Source: Flavicella sp042091695
Lineage (GTDB): Bacteria; Bacteroidota; Bacteroidia; Flavobacteriales; Flavobacteriaceae
Length of the DNA stretch: 44,005 bases
NCBI GenBank assembly: GCA_042091695.1
Contig: JBELHA010000025.1
Location: forward strand, 1 to 44,005
Direction: 5' to 3'
The translations under genes were made by a program, and so were the position numbers. Each line of letters opens with the position of its first letter. Position 1 is the stretch's first letter. Shown here piece after piece: positions 8,651 through 16,041 of the stretch. Under the pieces are notes generated by a model. It saw only the letters and a list, made by a program, of their open reading frames with translations. It ran no database searches and was not told where the DNA came from.

Positions 8651-8710
8651 TCACACATATTTTAACACACAACACACCTATACTATTTACAAACCTCCAA
8701 AAAAAACACA

Positions 8711-8757
8711 ATGACTGTATCAAAAAAAAAGAAAAGAATTGCCACTGTATTTAAAAT
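8711..8757 (+). CDS. Possible 5' fragment of a gene cut by the assembly gap
   Basis: An ATG at 8711 opens a frame of 15 complete codons (MTVSKKKKRIATVFK) that runs into the N block. It starts 60 bases after the YceI stop on the same strand. The lysine-rich start could be a real N-terminus or chance in A-rich DNA. Nothing can be said about function. Confidence 0.22.
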
Positions 8758-8857
8758 NNNNNNNNNNNNNNNNNNNNNNNNNNNNNNNNNNNNNNNNNNN
8801 NNNNNNNNNNNNNNNNNNNNNNNNNNNNNNNNNNNNNNNNNNNNNNNNNNNNNNNNN
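8758..8857. other. Assembly gap (100 N)
   Basis: Exactly 100 N, the conventional placeholder for a scaffold gap of unknown length. An A tract and a perfect palindrome follow immediately on the right side. The real distance between the YceI and carB genes is therefore unknown, and genes may be missing. Confidence 0.97.
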
Positions 8858-8860
8858 AAA

Positions 8861-8888
8861 AAAAGGGTTTCCAATTGGAAACCCTTTT
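8861..8888 (-). terminator. carB terminator
   Basis: A 28-base perfect palindrome (8861-8874 with 8875-8888) gives a stem of about 12 bp around AATT. The A tract at 8858-8864 becomes the T tract on the minus strand, right for ending carB, whose stop is at 8908. The right edge of the assembly gap touches it. Confidence 0.8.
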
Positions 8889-8907
8889 ATATTTATAAGT
8901 ATGAGAT

Positions 8908-11763
8908 TTATTTATTCAAATACATCTTTCTTCTAGAGTACAATTCATAGAAATCATCATCTTTCAAATCGTCAATAAACAAGATACTCTCTCCTGTAGA
9001 TTTCATCTCAGGTCCTAGCTTCTTATCTACATTTGGAAATTTATTAAAAGAAAATACAGGTTGCTTGATCGCATAACCATCCAAGTGAGGTTTGAAATCA
9101 AAATCAGTCACCTTGTTTACTCCCAACATTACTTTAGTTGCATAGTTTACATAAGGCTCACCATAAGCTTTTGCTATGAATGGAACCGTACGAGACGCTC
9201 TTGGGTTCGCTTCAATGATATATACCTTATCGTCTTTCACTGCAAACTGAATATTGATCAATCCAACTGTTTTCAAAGCTCTTGCAATCTTTGCAGTATG
9301 GTCTTTGATTTGTTGCATTACCAAATCACCTAAATTAAAAGGAGGCAATGTTGCGTTAGAATCTCCTGAGTGTACACCACAAGGTTCAATATGCTCCATA
9401 ATACCAATAATATACACGTTACCATCTGCATCACAAATAGCATCTGCTTCCGCTTCAATAGCCCCATCTAGGTAGTGGTCTAATAACAACTTATTTCCAG
9501 GAATAGACTGTAGCAAACTTACTACGTGCTTTTCTAACTCTTCCTTATTGATTACGATTTTCATTCCCTGACCTCCTAATACATAAGAAGGACGAACTAA
9601 GATTGGGAAATCCAAAGCATCGGCTATGACAAGTGCTTCATCAGCATTGGTAGCGATACCAAATTTAGGGAAAGGTATGTCTAGAGATGTCAGCATATCA
9701 GAAAAACGACCTCTATCTTCTGCTAAATCCAACGCTTCGAAAGAAGTACCAATAATTTTGATTCCGTTTTTCTCTAATTTTTCTGCCAACTTCAGTGCCG
9801 TCTGTCCACCCAACTGAACAATAACACCTTCTGGTTTTTCATGTTTGATGATATCGTAAATATGCTCCCAGAATACAGGTTCAAAGTACAATTTATCAGC
9901 CGTATCAAAATCTGTAGAAACAGTTTCTGGGTTACAGTTGATCATGATGGTCTCATAACCTGCTTCTTTAGCGGCTAACACACCGTGCACACAACAGTAA
10001 TCAAATTCGATTCCTTGTCCAATCCTATTAGGACCAGAACCTAAGACCACTACTTTTTTCTTTTCCGTAACTACAGACTCATTGTGAGCGTAAGGCTTAC
10101 CTCCTGCTACAGACATTGTGTTTTCAAAAGTAGAGTAGAAATATGGCGTTTGTGCTTCAAATTCAGCCGCACAAGTATCTACCAATTTATACACACGATT
10201 GATGTCTAATTCTTCACGTTTTGCATATACCTGTGATTCTAGACATCCTAGCATATGTGCTATCTGTCTGTCACCGTATCCTTTTTGCTTTGCTTCTAGC
10301 AATAGATCTTTAGACAAAGTATCCAATGTGAATGAAGAAATTTCATTTTCTAAGGCAAATAATTCTTCGTACTGTCTCAAGTACCACATATCAATTTTTG
10401 TGATATCGTAAATTTTTGACAAAGAGATTCCTGCTTTGATAGCATCGTATATTGTAAAAACACGATCCCAAGAAGGATACGTTAGTTTAGAAATAATCGT
10501 ATCGTAGTTAGACTCTTCTTTACCATCAGCTCCCAAACCATTTCTCTTGATTTCTAGAGACTGTGTCGCTTTGTGTAAAGCTTCTTGGAAAGAACGTCCA
10601 ATTCCCATTACCTCTCCTACAGATTTCATTTGCAATCCGAGTGTTCTGTCAGAACCTTCAAATTTGTCAAAATTGAAACGTGGTATTTTTACGATTACAT
10701 AATCCAACGTAGGCTCAAATAAAGCAGATGTTGTTTTTGTAATTTGGTTGTTCAACTCATCAAGAGTGTATCCCAATGCTAATTTAGTAGCTATTTTAGC
10801 GATTGGATATCCAGTTGCTTTAGATGCTAAAGCAGATGAACGAGATACACGTGGGTTGATTTCAATCGCAATGATATCTTCTTTTTCGTCAGGTGAAACG
10901 GCAAATTGCACATTACATCCACCTTCAAAATCACCGATAGAACGCATCATATGAATAGCCATATCACGCATTTTCTGGAAAGTAGAATCACTCAAAGTCA
11001 TGGCAGGTGCCACTGTGATTGAATCTCCAGTGTGAATACCCATAGGGTCCATATTTTCAATAGAACATACAATAACAACATTGTCGTTGCTATCACGTAA
11101 CAATTCGAGTTCGTATTCTTTCCATCCCATCATTGCTTTATCGATCATCACCTCGTGAATTGGAGAAATCTCCAAACCTCTAGACAATAACTCATCAAAG
11201 TCTTCTTCCTTATAGACGATAGAAGCTCCTGCTCCACCTAAAGTATAAGAAGCACGAATCACCAATGGAAAACCGTATTCTTGAGCGATTTCTTTTCCTT
11301 TCAAAAATGAAGTCGCAGTAGACTGAGGTGCCATTGGCACACCAATCTTTATCATCAATTCACGGAATTGCTCTCTATCTTCAGTAATATTAATTGCATC
11401 AATATCGACACCAATCATATCTACATTAAAATCCTCCCAAATCCCTTTGTCATCTGCTTCAATACAAAGATTCAATGCTGTCTGTCCTCCCATTGTAGGC
11501 AAAACTGCATCGATATTTGGGTGTGCTTTCAAAATTTCTATAATTGACTTAGTTGTCAATGGTTTTAGATAAACATTGTCAGCTAGAGAAGGATCAGTCA
11601 TGATAGTTGCCGGATTTGAATTGATCAAAGTAACTTCAATTCCTTCTTCTTTTAACGATCTAATAGATTGAGAACCTGAATAATCAAATTCACATGCTTG
11701 TCCAATAATAATAGGACCAGAACCTATAATTAAAACTGATTTGATATTGCTGTTTTTTGGCAT
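8908..11763 (-). CDS. carB: Carbamoyl-phosphate synthase large subunit
   Basis: Makes carbamoyl phosphate from bicarbonate, ammonia (delivered by CarA from glutamine) and two ATP, for pyrimidine and arginine synthesis. The 951-residue protein has two ATP-grasp halves. Each opens with a nucleotide-site motif: GQACEFDYSGSQ near residue 21 and GQGIEFDYCCVHG near residue 580. An oligomerisation region lies between them. The chain ends soon after the second ATP-grasp domain (SRRKMYLNK), so the C-terminal MGS-like allosteric domain of the roughly 1070-residue enterobacterial enzyme is absent. carA is not in the window. A one-mismatch -7 box (TATCTTTA, minus) lies at 11798-11805. pyrE at 18389 belongs to the same pathway but is a separate unit. 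Confidence 0.96.
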   Translation of the reverse strand: MPKNSNIKSVLIIGSGPIIIGQACEFDYSGSQSIRSLKEEGIEVTLINSNPATIMTDPSLADNVYLKPLTTKSIIEILKAHPNIDAVLPTMGGQTALNLCIEADDKGIWEDFNVDMIGVDIDAINITEDREQFRELMIKIGVPMAPQSTATSFLKGKEIAQEYGFPLVIRASYTLGGAGASIVYKEEDFDELLSRGLEISPIHEVMIDKAMMGWKEYELELLRDSNDNVVIVCSIENMDPMGIHTGDSITVAPAMTLSDSTFQKMRDMAIHMMRSIGDFEGGCNVQFAVSPDEKEDIIAIEINPRVSRSSALASKATGYPIAKIATKLALGYTLDELNNQITKTTSALFEPTLDYVIVKIPRFNFDKFEGSDRTLGLQMKSVGEVMGIGRSFQEALHKATQSLEIKRNGLGADGKEESNYDTIISKLTYPSWDRVFTIYDAIKAGISLSKIYDITKIDMWYLRQYEELFALENEISSFTLDTLSKDLLLEAKQKGYGDRQIAHMLGCLESQVYAKREELDINRVYKLVDTCAAEFEAQTPYFYSTFENTMSVAGGKPYAHNESVVTEKKKVVVLGSGPNRIGQGIEFDYCCVHGVLAAKEAGYETIMINCNPETVSTDFDTADKLYFEPVFWEHIYDIIKHEKPEGVIVQLGGQTALKLAEKLEKNGIKIIGTSFEALDLAEDRGRFSDMLTSLDIPFPKFGIATNADEALVIADALDFPILVRPSYVLGGQGMKIVINKEELEKHVVSLLQSIPGNKLLLDHYLDGAIEAEADAICDADGNVYIIGIMEHIEPCGVHSGDSNATLPPFNLGDLVMQQIKDHTAKIARALKTVGLINIQFAVKDDKVYIIEANPRASRTVPFIAKAYGEPYVNYATKVMLGVNKVTDFDFKPHLDGYAIKQPVFSFNKFPNVDKKLGPEMKSTGESILFIDDLKDDDFYELYSRRKMYLNK

Positions 11764-11870
11764 GTTAAAAATATTTATTAATAGTGATAACTTGATTTAA
11801 AGATACGCATTTTAAGAAAAACGCATTTCATTCAAGTCTAAATATGACATTTTAAAAAAAAACTCAAAAA

Positions 11871-11901
11871 AAAGGTGTTACTAAGTAATAGTAACACCTT
11901 T
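11871..11901 (-). terminator. rpmH terminator
   Basis: A 13-bp perfect stem (11871-11883 with 11889-11901) has a five-base loop. The A-rich stretch at 11854-11873 gives the T tract on the minus strand. It separates rpmH from carB, so the two are not simply one operon. Confidence 0.85.
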
Positions 11902-11920
11902 TGAATGAATCATATATTCA

Positions 11921-12082
11921 TTATTTCTTTGGTCTTGGAGCTGAAGAAACAGAAACTCTTTTTCTTCCTTTAGCTCTTCTTCTAGCCAAGACTTTACGTC
12001 CATTTGCTGAAGCCATTCTTTCTCTAAAACCGTGTTTGTTTCTTCTTTTTCTCTTTGATGGTTGGAATGTTCTTTTACTCAT
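11921..12082 (-). CDS. rpmH: 50S ribosomal protein L34
   Basis: A structural protein of the large ribosomal subunit. The frame encodes 53 residues starting MSKRTFQPSKRKRRNKHGFR and continuing ERMASANGRKVLARRRAKGR, which is the conserved L34 sequence, with a short flavobacterial tail (KRVSVSSAPRPKK). It is very basic and full length. It is too short for a 60-residue ORF cut-off; a meaningless open frame covers it on the opposite strand. It has the best-formed promoter of the region, about 70 bases upstream, and its own terminator. The usual partners rnpA and dnaA are not adjacent. Confidence 0.97.
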   Translation of the reverse strand: MSKRTFQPSKRKRRNKHGFRERMASANGRKVLARRRAKGRKRVSVSSAPRPKK

Positions 12083-12151
12083 TGCTATATATCTTAAAAT
12101 CTATTTATTATTGATAGTTAAGGTAGAAAAACCACCCACTAAAAGCGTTGG

Positions 12152-12181
12152 CAAATATACAAAACCTTTTGTGTACTACAA
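12152..12181 (-). promoter_or_regulatory. rpmH promoter
   Basis: On the minus strand: TTG (12181-12179), a 19-base spacer, then TATATTTG (12159-12152). Both elements and the spacing match the flavobacterial sigma consensus. The predicted leader is about 65 bases. Confidence 0.75.
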
Positions 12182-12342
12182 GTTATTTTAAAAAAAAAAT
12201 AGTTTTTTTTTCACATAAAAAAATCACAAAGTCTCACGTATCGAATAAATAGATAACAACACTCAAATACATTTAAAAAACATTCTTTTCAACAGTTCAG
12301 GTGCGACAGACAACACAAAAACCGACAAGATGTCACTTTAAA

Positions 12343-12357
12343 CTGTCGAGTCGGCAG
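12343..12357. promoter_or_regulatory. Inverted repeat upstream of htpG
   Basis: CTGTCGAGTCGGCAG is an imperfect dyad (CTG.CGA/TCG.CAG). It lies 82 bases before the htpG ATG, next to a TGTCA at 12331-12335. It could be an operator for heat-shock control. No CIRCE element (TTAGCACTC) is present. Functional assignment is inference. Confidence 0.3.
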
Positions 12358-12438
12358 AAATCTTAGTTTGGTATTTATTTTGTACAATAGTTATCAGTTA
12401 TAAAAAAAGAATATCATTAATTTATAAAACATAGTTAT

Positions 12439-14328
12439 ATGGCTAAAGGAAATATCAATGTATCTGTGGAAAACATCTTTCCATTGATTAAAAAATTCTT
12501 GTACTCAGATCACGAAATATTTTTGAGAGAGTTAATTTCTAATGCGACTGATGCGACATCTAAAATGAAGCACTTGATCGCAATGGGAGAAGCTGGCGGA
12601 GAAGAATACGGAACTCCTCGTATTGAAGTAATCGCAGACAAAGAAGCAAAAACACTTCGTATTATCGATCAAGGAATCGGTATGAATGAGGAAGAAGTTG
12701 AAAAATACATCAACCAAATCGCATTTTCTGGTGCAGAAGAATTCATTGACAAGTACAAGGATAAAGTAGAAGATTCAGGAATCATTGGTCATTTTGGTCT
12801 AGGTTTTTACTCTGCATTTATGGTTGCTGACAAAGTAGAGATCCTCACAAAATCTTACAAAGATGCACAAGCTGTTAAATGGTCTTGTGACGGTTCTCCA
12901 AACTACACAATCGATCCTGTTGAAAAAGAAACAAGAGGTTCTGAAATAGTATTGCACATCGCTGAGGACTCTTTGGAGTTTTTAGAAGATGCTAAAATCA
13001 ACGAATTGTTGACAAAATACAACCGTTTCAATCAAATTCCAATCAAATTTGGGACAAAAGAAGAGACGTTACCAAAAGCTGAAGATGCTGCTGAAGATGC
13101 AGAAGCTGAAAAAATAACTGTTGATAATATCATCAACAATGTAAATCCAGCTTGGACTAAAAAACCTGCAGATTTAGAGGCTAAAGATTATAATGAATTT
13201 TACCGTGAACTCTACCCTTCTCAATTTGAAGAGCCATTGTTCAATATTCACCTAAACGTAGACTACCCTTTCAACTTGACAGGAATTTTATACTTCCCAA
13301 AGTTGAGTAGAAACATGGACATACAAAAGGATAAAATCCAATTGTACCAAAACCAAGTATTCATTACTGACAACGTAGAAGGTATCGTGCCTGATTTCTT
13401 ACAGATGTTGAAAGGAGTTATCGATTCTCCAGACATTCCCTTGAACGTTTCTCGTTCTTACCTTCAAGCAGATGGTGCTGTAAAGAAAATCTCTGGTTAC
13501 ATCACTAAGAAGATTGCTGACAAATTGAGCTCTCTCTTCAAAAATAACCGTGAGGATTTTGAAGCGAAATGGAACGACATCAAAGTAATTATTGAATACG
13601 GAATGTTGTCTGACGATAAGTTTTACGACAAGGCAAAGAAATTTTCTTTGTTCCCAACTGTAGATGGAAAATTCTATACAATTGAAGAATTGAAAGAAAA
13701 GACCAAAGATGCACAAACTGACAAAGATGGCAACTTGATTTTGTTGTATGCTGCCAATAAAGAAGCGCAACACAGTTATATACAAGAAGCTTCAGAAAAG
13801 GGCTATGAGGTATTGTTATTAGACTCTCCTATTGTTTCTCACTTGATGCAAAAAGTAGAAGGTAGTAACGAAAAATTAAAGTTTACACGTGTAGATTCTG
13901 ACCATATTGACAACTTGATCAATAAAGACGAAACAAAGATCAGCAAGTTAAGTGACGAAGAAAAAGAGGCCTTAAAACCGATTATTGAAGCAAACGTACC
14001 AAAAGAAAACTATACAGTTCAATTGGAGGCTTTGGATTCAAACTCAAACCCGTTTAGCATTACAGTTCCTGAATTCATGAGAAGAATGAAAGAAATGAGC
14101 CAGTCTGGAGGTGGTGGTATGTTTGGAATGGAAAACATGCCAGAAATGTACAACTTAGTTGTAAACACCAATAATGACCTAGTCAAAAACATTTTGGAAA
14201 GCAAAGACGAAGCAGTGCAGAAAGAATTGATTGGACAGGCATTTGATTTGGCCAAATTATCTCAAAACCTGTTGCACGGTGAAGAGTTGACGAACTTTAT
14301 CAAAAGAAGTTATGCAATGATCAAATAA
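12439..14328 (+). CDS. htpG: Molecular chaperone HtpG (Hsp90)
   Basis: A cytosolic ATP-dependent Hsp90 chaperone that remodels client proteins as a homodimer. The 629-residue protein has the GHKL ATPase fold: ELISNATDAT at 31-40 (E31 and N35 are the usual catalytic and Mg-binding positions), DQGIGM, and the lid/glycine motif GHFGLGFYSAFMV. Middle-domain signature LNVSRSYLQ is present. The acidic segment around 210-225 is the usual charged linker. The C-terminal dimerisation domain is intact, and no MEEVD tail is present, as expected in bacteria. Single-gene unit with a strong terminator. The region upstream carries an inverted repeat that may control it. Confidence 0.97.
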   Translation: MAKGNINVSVENIFPLIKKFLYSDHEIFLRELISNATDATSKMKHLIAMGEAGGEEYGTPRIEVIADKEAKTLRIIDQGIGMNEEEVEKYINQIAFSGAEEFIDKYKDKVEDSGIIGHFGLGFYSAFMVADKVEILTKSYKDAQAVKWSCDGSPNYTIDPVEKETRGSEIVLHIAEDSLEFLEDAKINELLTKYNRFNQIPIKFGTKEETLPKAEDAAEDAEAEKITVDNIINNVNPAWTKKPADLEAKDYNEFYRELYPSQFEEPLFNIHLNVDYPFNLTGILYFPKLSRNMDIQKDKIQLYQNQVFITDNVEGIVPDFLQMLKGVIDSPDIPLNVSRSYLQADGAVKKISGYITKKIADKLSSLFKNNREDFEAKWNDIKVIIEYGMLSDDKFYDKAKKFSLFPTVDGKFYTIEELKEKTKDAQTDKDGNLILLYAANKEAQHSYIQEASEKGYEVLLLDSPIVSHLMQKVEGSNEKLKFTRVDSDHIDNLINKDETKISKLSDEEKEALKPIIEANVPKENYTVQLEALDSNSNPFSITVPEFMRRMKEMSQSGGGGMFGMENMPEMYNLVVNTNNDLVKNILESKDEAVQKELIGQAFDLAKLSQNLLHGEELTNFIKRSYAMIK

Positions 14329-14350
14329 GTATATTTGATACAGAATATAG

Positions 14351-14384
14351 ATCCCATCTTTACATCGTAAAGATGGGATTTTTT
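14351..14384 (+). terminator. htpG terminator
   Basis: A 13-bp perfect stem (14351-14363 with 14367-14379), three-base loop and T tract directly after htpG. Confidence 0.88.
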
Positions 14385-14387
14385 ATT

Positions 14388-14395
14388 TATTTTTG
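14388..14395 (+). promoter_or_regulatory. DUF4268 gene promoter -7 box
   Basis: TATTTTTG, exact consensus, ends 26 bases before the ATG at 14422 and directly abuts the T tract of the htpG terminator. Confidence 0.55.
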
Positions 14396-14421
14396 GCAAC
14401 ACATTTCAATCCCACTAAGAC

Positions 14422-14862
14422 ATGTTTAGTAAAGAAGAAGCTGCAATATTGAGAAAAGACTTCTGGACGAGTTATGGCAAATCATTTCCAAGAAAATGGC
14501 TCCTCTACAACACAAAAATAAAAGGCTTTTCCTTTAAATTCTATGCAGACAATAAAATCGCAAGAGTGCACCTAGACATAGAACCGTTGAGTGAAGAGAA
14601 ACGCAGTCTACTTTTCGAACAAGTCCAAGCGTTAAAAACTGTCTTGACAAACGAATACCTCCCAGAGGCTATTTTTGAAAAAGACTGCTATTTAGAAAAT
14701 GGCAAATGTATTTCAAGAGTATTTGTGCAACTAGAAGGAAAATTCAGTATCTACAATAAAAATACATGGGGAGATGCTTTTCAATTTTACAACCACACGA
14801 TGGAGCAATTCGAGTTTTGGTTTTATGAATACGAAACATTTATAAAGCAAGCTTTGGATTGA
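14422..14862 (+). CDS. DUF4268 domain-containing protein
   Basis: A 146-residue cytosolic protein made of one DUF4268 domain, without signal peptide or membrane segment. Typical family features are the start MFSKEEAAILRKDFWTSYGK, the KWLLYNTKIKGFSFKF strand pair and an aromatic C-terminal helix (EQFEFWFYEYETFIKQAL). DUF4268 domains also occur at the ends of restriction/PD-(D/E)XK-like proteins, but the short stand-alone form is common in Bacteroidota and uncharacterised. It has its own promoter box and is followed after 67 bases by coaD. Function unknown. Confidence 0.8.
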   Translation: MFSKEEAAILRKDFWTSYGKSFPRKWLLYNTKIKGFSFKFYADNKIARVHLDIEPLSEEKRSLLFEQVQALKTVLTNEYLPEAIFEKDCYLENGKCISRVFVQLEGKFSIYNKNTWGDAFQFYNHTMEQFEFWFYEYETFIKQALD

Positions 14863-14929
14863 TGATAACCACTGTACACGCATTCTATACTAATAATTGT
14901 ATCTTTATACTAGAAACAAAAAAAAACTT

Positions 14930-15379
14930 ATGAGACGAGCAGTTTTTCCAGGGTCTTTTGACCCTATAACACTAGGACATGTCGACATTATCAAAAGAGC
15001 CATCCCTTTATTTGATGAAATCGTCATTGCTATCGGTGTAAATTCTGACAAAAAATACATGTTTTCCCTAGCAGAAAGAATTGCTTTTATAGAAAAAACG
15101 TTTGCAGGAGAATTAAAAATAAAAGTGACTAGCTACAGTGGACTTACAGTAGATTACTGTAAGGAAGCAAGCGCTGCATTTATTTTGAGAGGCCTAAGAA
15201 ATCCGGCAGATTTTGAATTTGAAAAAGCCATCGCAATTACCAATAGAAAACTTGCAGGGATTGAGACTGTTTTCTTATTGACTAGTGCAGAAACTTCCTT
15301 TATAAGCTCGAGTATTGTTCGTGATATACTGCGAAATAACGGAGACGCAACAAATTTTGTTCCCAAAGGAATTATCTAA
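14930..15379 (+). CDS. coaD: Phosphopantetheine adenylyltransferase
   Basis: Catalyses the penultimate step of coenzyme A synthesis, transferring AMP from ATP to 4'-phosphopantetheine. I start it at 14930, which gives the invariant N-terminus MRRAVFPGSFDPITLGH; an in-frame ATG at 14897 would add 11 unsupported residues. The resulting 149 residues match the family length. The T/HxGH nucleotidyltransferase motif is at 14-17 (TLGH), RGLRN at 87-91 and the ISSSIVR motif at 125-131. A near-consensus -7 box (TATCTTTA) lies just upstream, around 14901-14908. The protein works as a cytosolic hexamer in characterised species. Confidence 0.95.
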   Translation: MRRAVFPGSFDPITLGHVDIIKRAIPLFDEIVIAIGVNSDKKYMFSLAERIAFIEKTFAGELKIKVTSYSGLTVDYCKEASAAFILRGLRNPADFEFEKAIAITNRKLAGIETVFLLTSAETSFISSSIVRDILRNNGDATNFVPKGII

Positions 15380-15422
15380 CTCTTTCGTATTGTCTTTCTA
15401 ACACTAAGAAACACTAGCTAAA

Positions 15423-16031
15423 TTAGACCAAAGTAAATAAGAAAACTGCGTAGATAAAGAATCGTAAAAAACGAAACAAACCAAGGTATACAACCCACTT
15501 TATAGGATAACCGGTAGCTCCACAAATCAACAAGACGATTGAAAAAGGCACTGGTAATAAAGCAGATATTACAACAAAGAAACCACCCCATTTTTTTAAG
15601 TTTGAAAACAACTCACCATATGAAGTCAATGCCCACTTGTGTACACTTGGGATACCTATGATTTTGTACCCTATATAATAAGAAAACAACCCTCCTATAT
15701 AAGAAAGACTTGCTAGCAAACCCACAAGCAGCCATGCATTAACGCCAATCTGATTGCTCAATTCTTTGGACCAAACTATAAATAGGTCTGGAGGTAATAT
15801 CCCTAAAAAAGACTCTGAAATAGTAAAAACAACAAATATTAGCCACGTATTTACGTGTGTTACAATCAAGCCAAAGAGGTCTTTAATAGTTATTAAGTAA
15901 TGCTCCATCAAAACTATTGCCAGCGCAAAGACAGCAAGCACACCTGCTAATTTTAACAAGTTTTTAGCCAAAAAACGGAATAAGCCAGTTCTTCTAAGGT
16001 AATGAAAATATAATTTGGAGTAGCGATTCAA
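15423..16031 (-). CDS. VTT-domain (DedA/YqaA-like) membrane protein
   Basis: A 202-residue integral membrane protein with about five hydrophobic segments (near 24-46, 60-85, 98-124, 148-170, 180-202). It contains the VTT/SNARE-associated pattern: LPPDLFIVWSKEL, then GGLFSYYIGYKIIG, then LKKWGGFFVVISALLPVPFSIVLLICGATG, which holds the re-entrant loop with a conserved proline. DedA-superfamily proteins act as lipid flippases or affect membrane potential; YqaA-type members are uncharacterised. It starts 10 bases after the SulP gene, suggesting a joint unit. Confidence 0.83.
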   Translation of the reverse strand: MNRYSKLYFHYLRRTGLFRFLAKNLLKLAGVLAVFALAIVLMEHYLITIKDLFGLIVTHVNTWLIFVVFTISESFLGILPPDLFIVWSKELSNQIGVNAWLLVGLLASLSYIGGLFSYYIGYKIIGIPSVHKWALTSYGELFSNLKKWGGFFVVISALLPVPFSIVLLICGATGYPIKWVVYLGLFRFLRFFIYAVFLFTLV

Positions 16032-16041
16032 AGTTTAGTTA

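Larger units (their letters stand above)
12083..12438. other. Divergent intergenic region, rpmH / htpG
   Basis: A 356-base region without a credible gene. It carries the rpmH promoter (12152-12181, minus) and, toward htpG, a group of TGTC/GACA half-sites including a 15-base inverted repeat at 12343-12357. Between 12182 and 12300 I see only AT-rich sequence with long A and T runs. No exact TAnnTTTG box precedes htpG; the nearest candidate (12376-12382) is one base too short. Confidence 0.7.

Noticed and set aside
8683..8950. Frames spanning the N block on both strands
   Set aside because: Their continuity depends on undetermined bases. Only the 15 codons left of the gap are kept, at low confidence.
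11901..12191. 96-codon plus-strand frame rich in leucine
   Set aside because: It is antisense to rpmH, whose minus-strand product is an unmistakable L34.
13399..13785. 128-codon minus-strand frame within htpG
   Set aside because: Shadow of htpG, with no family resemblance and no promoter box.
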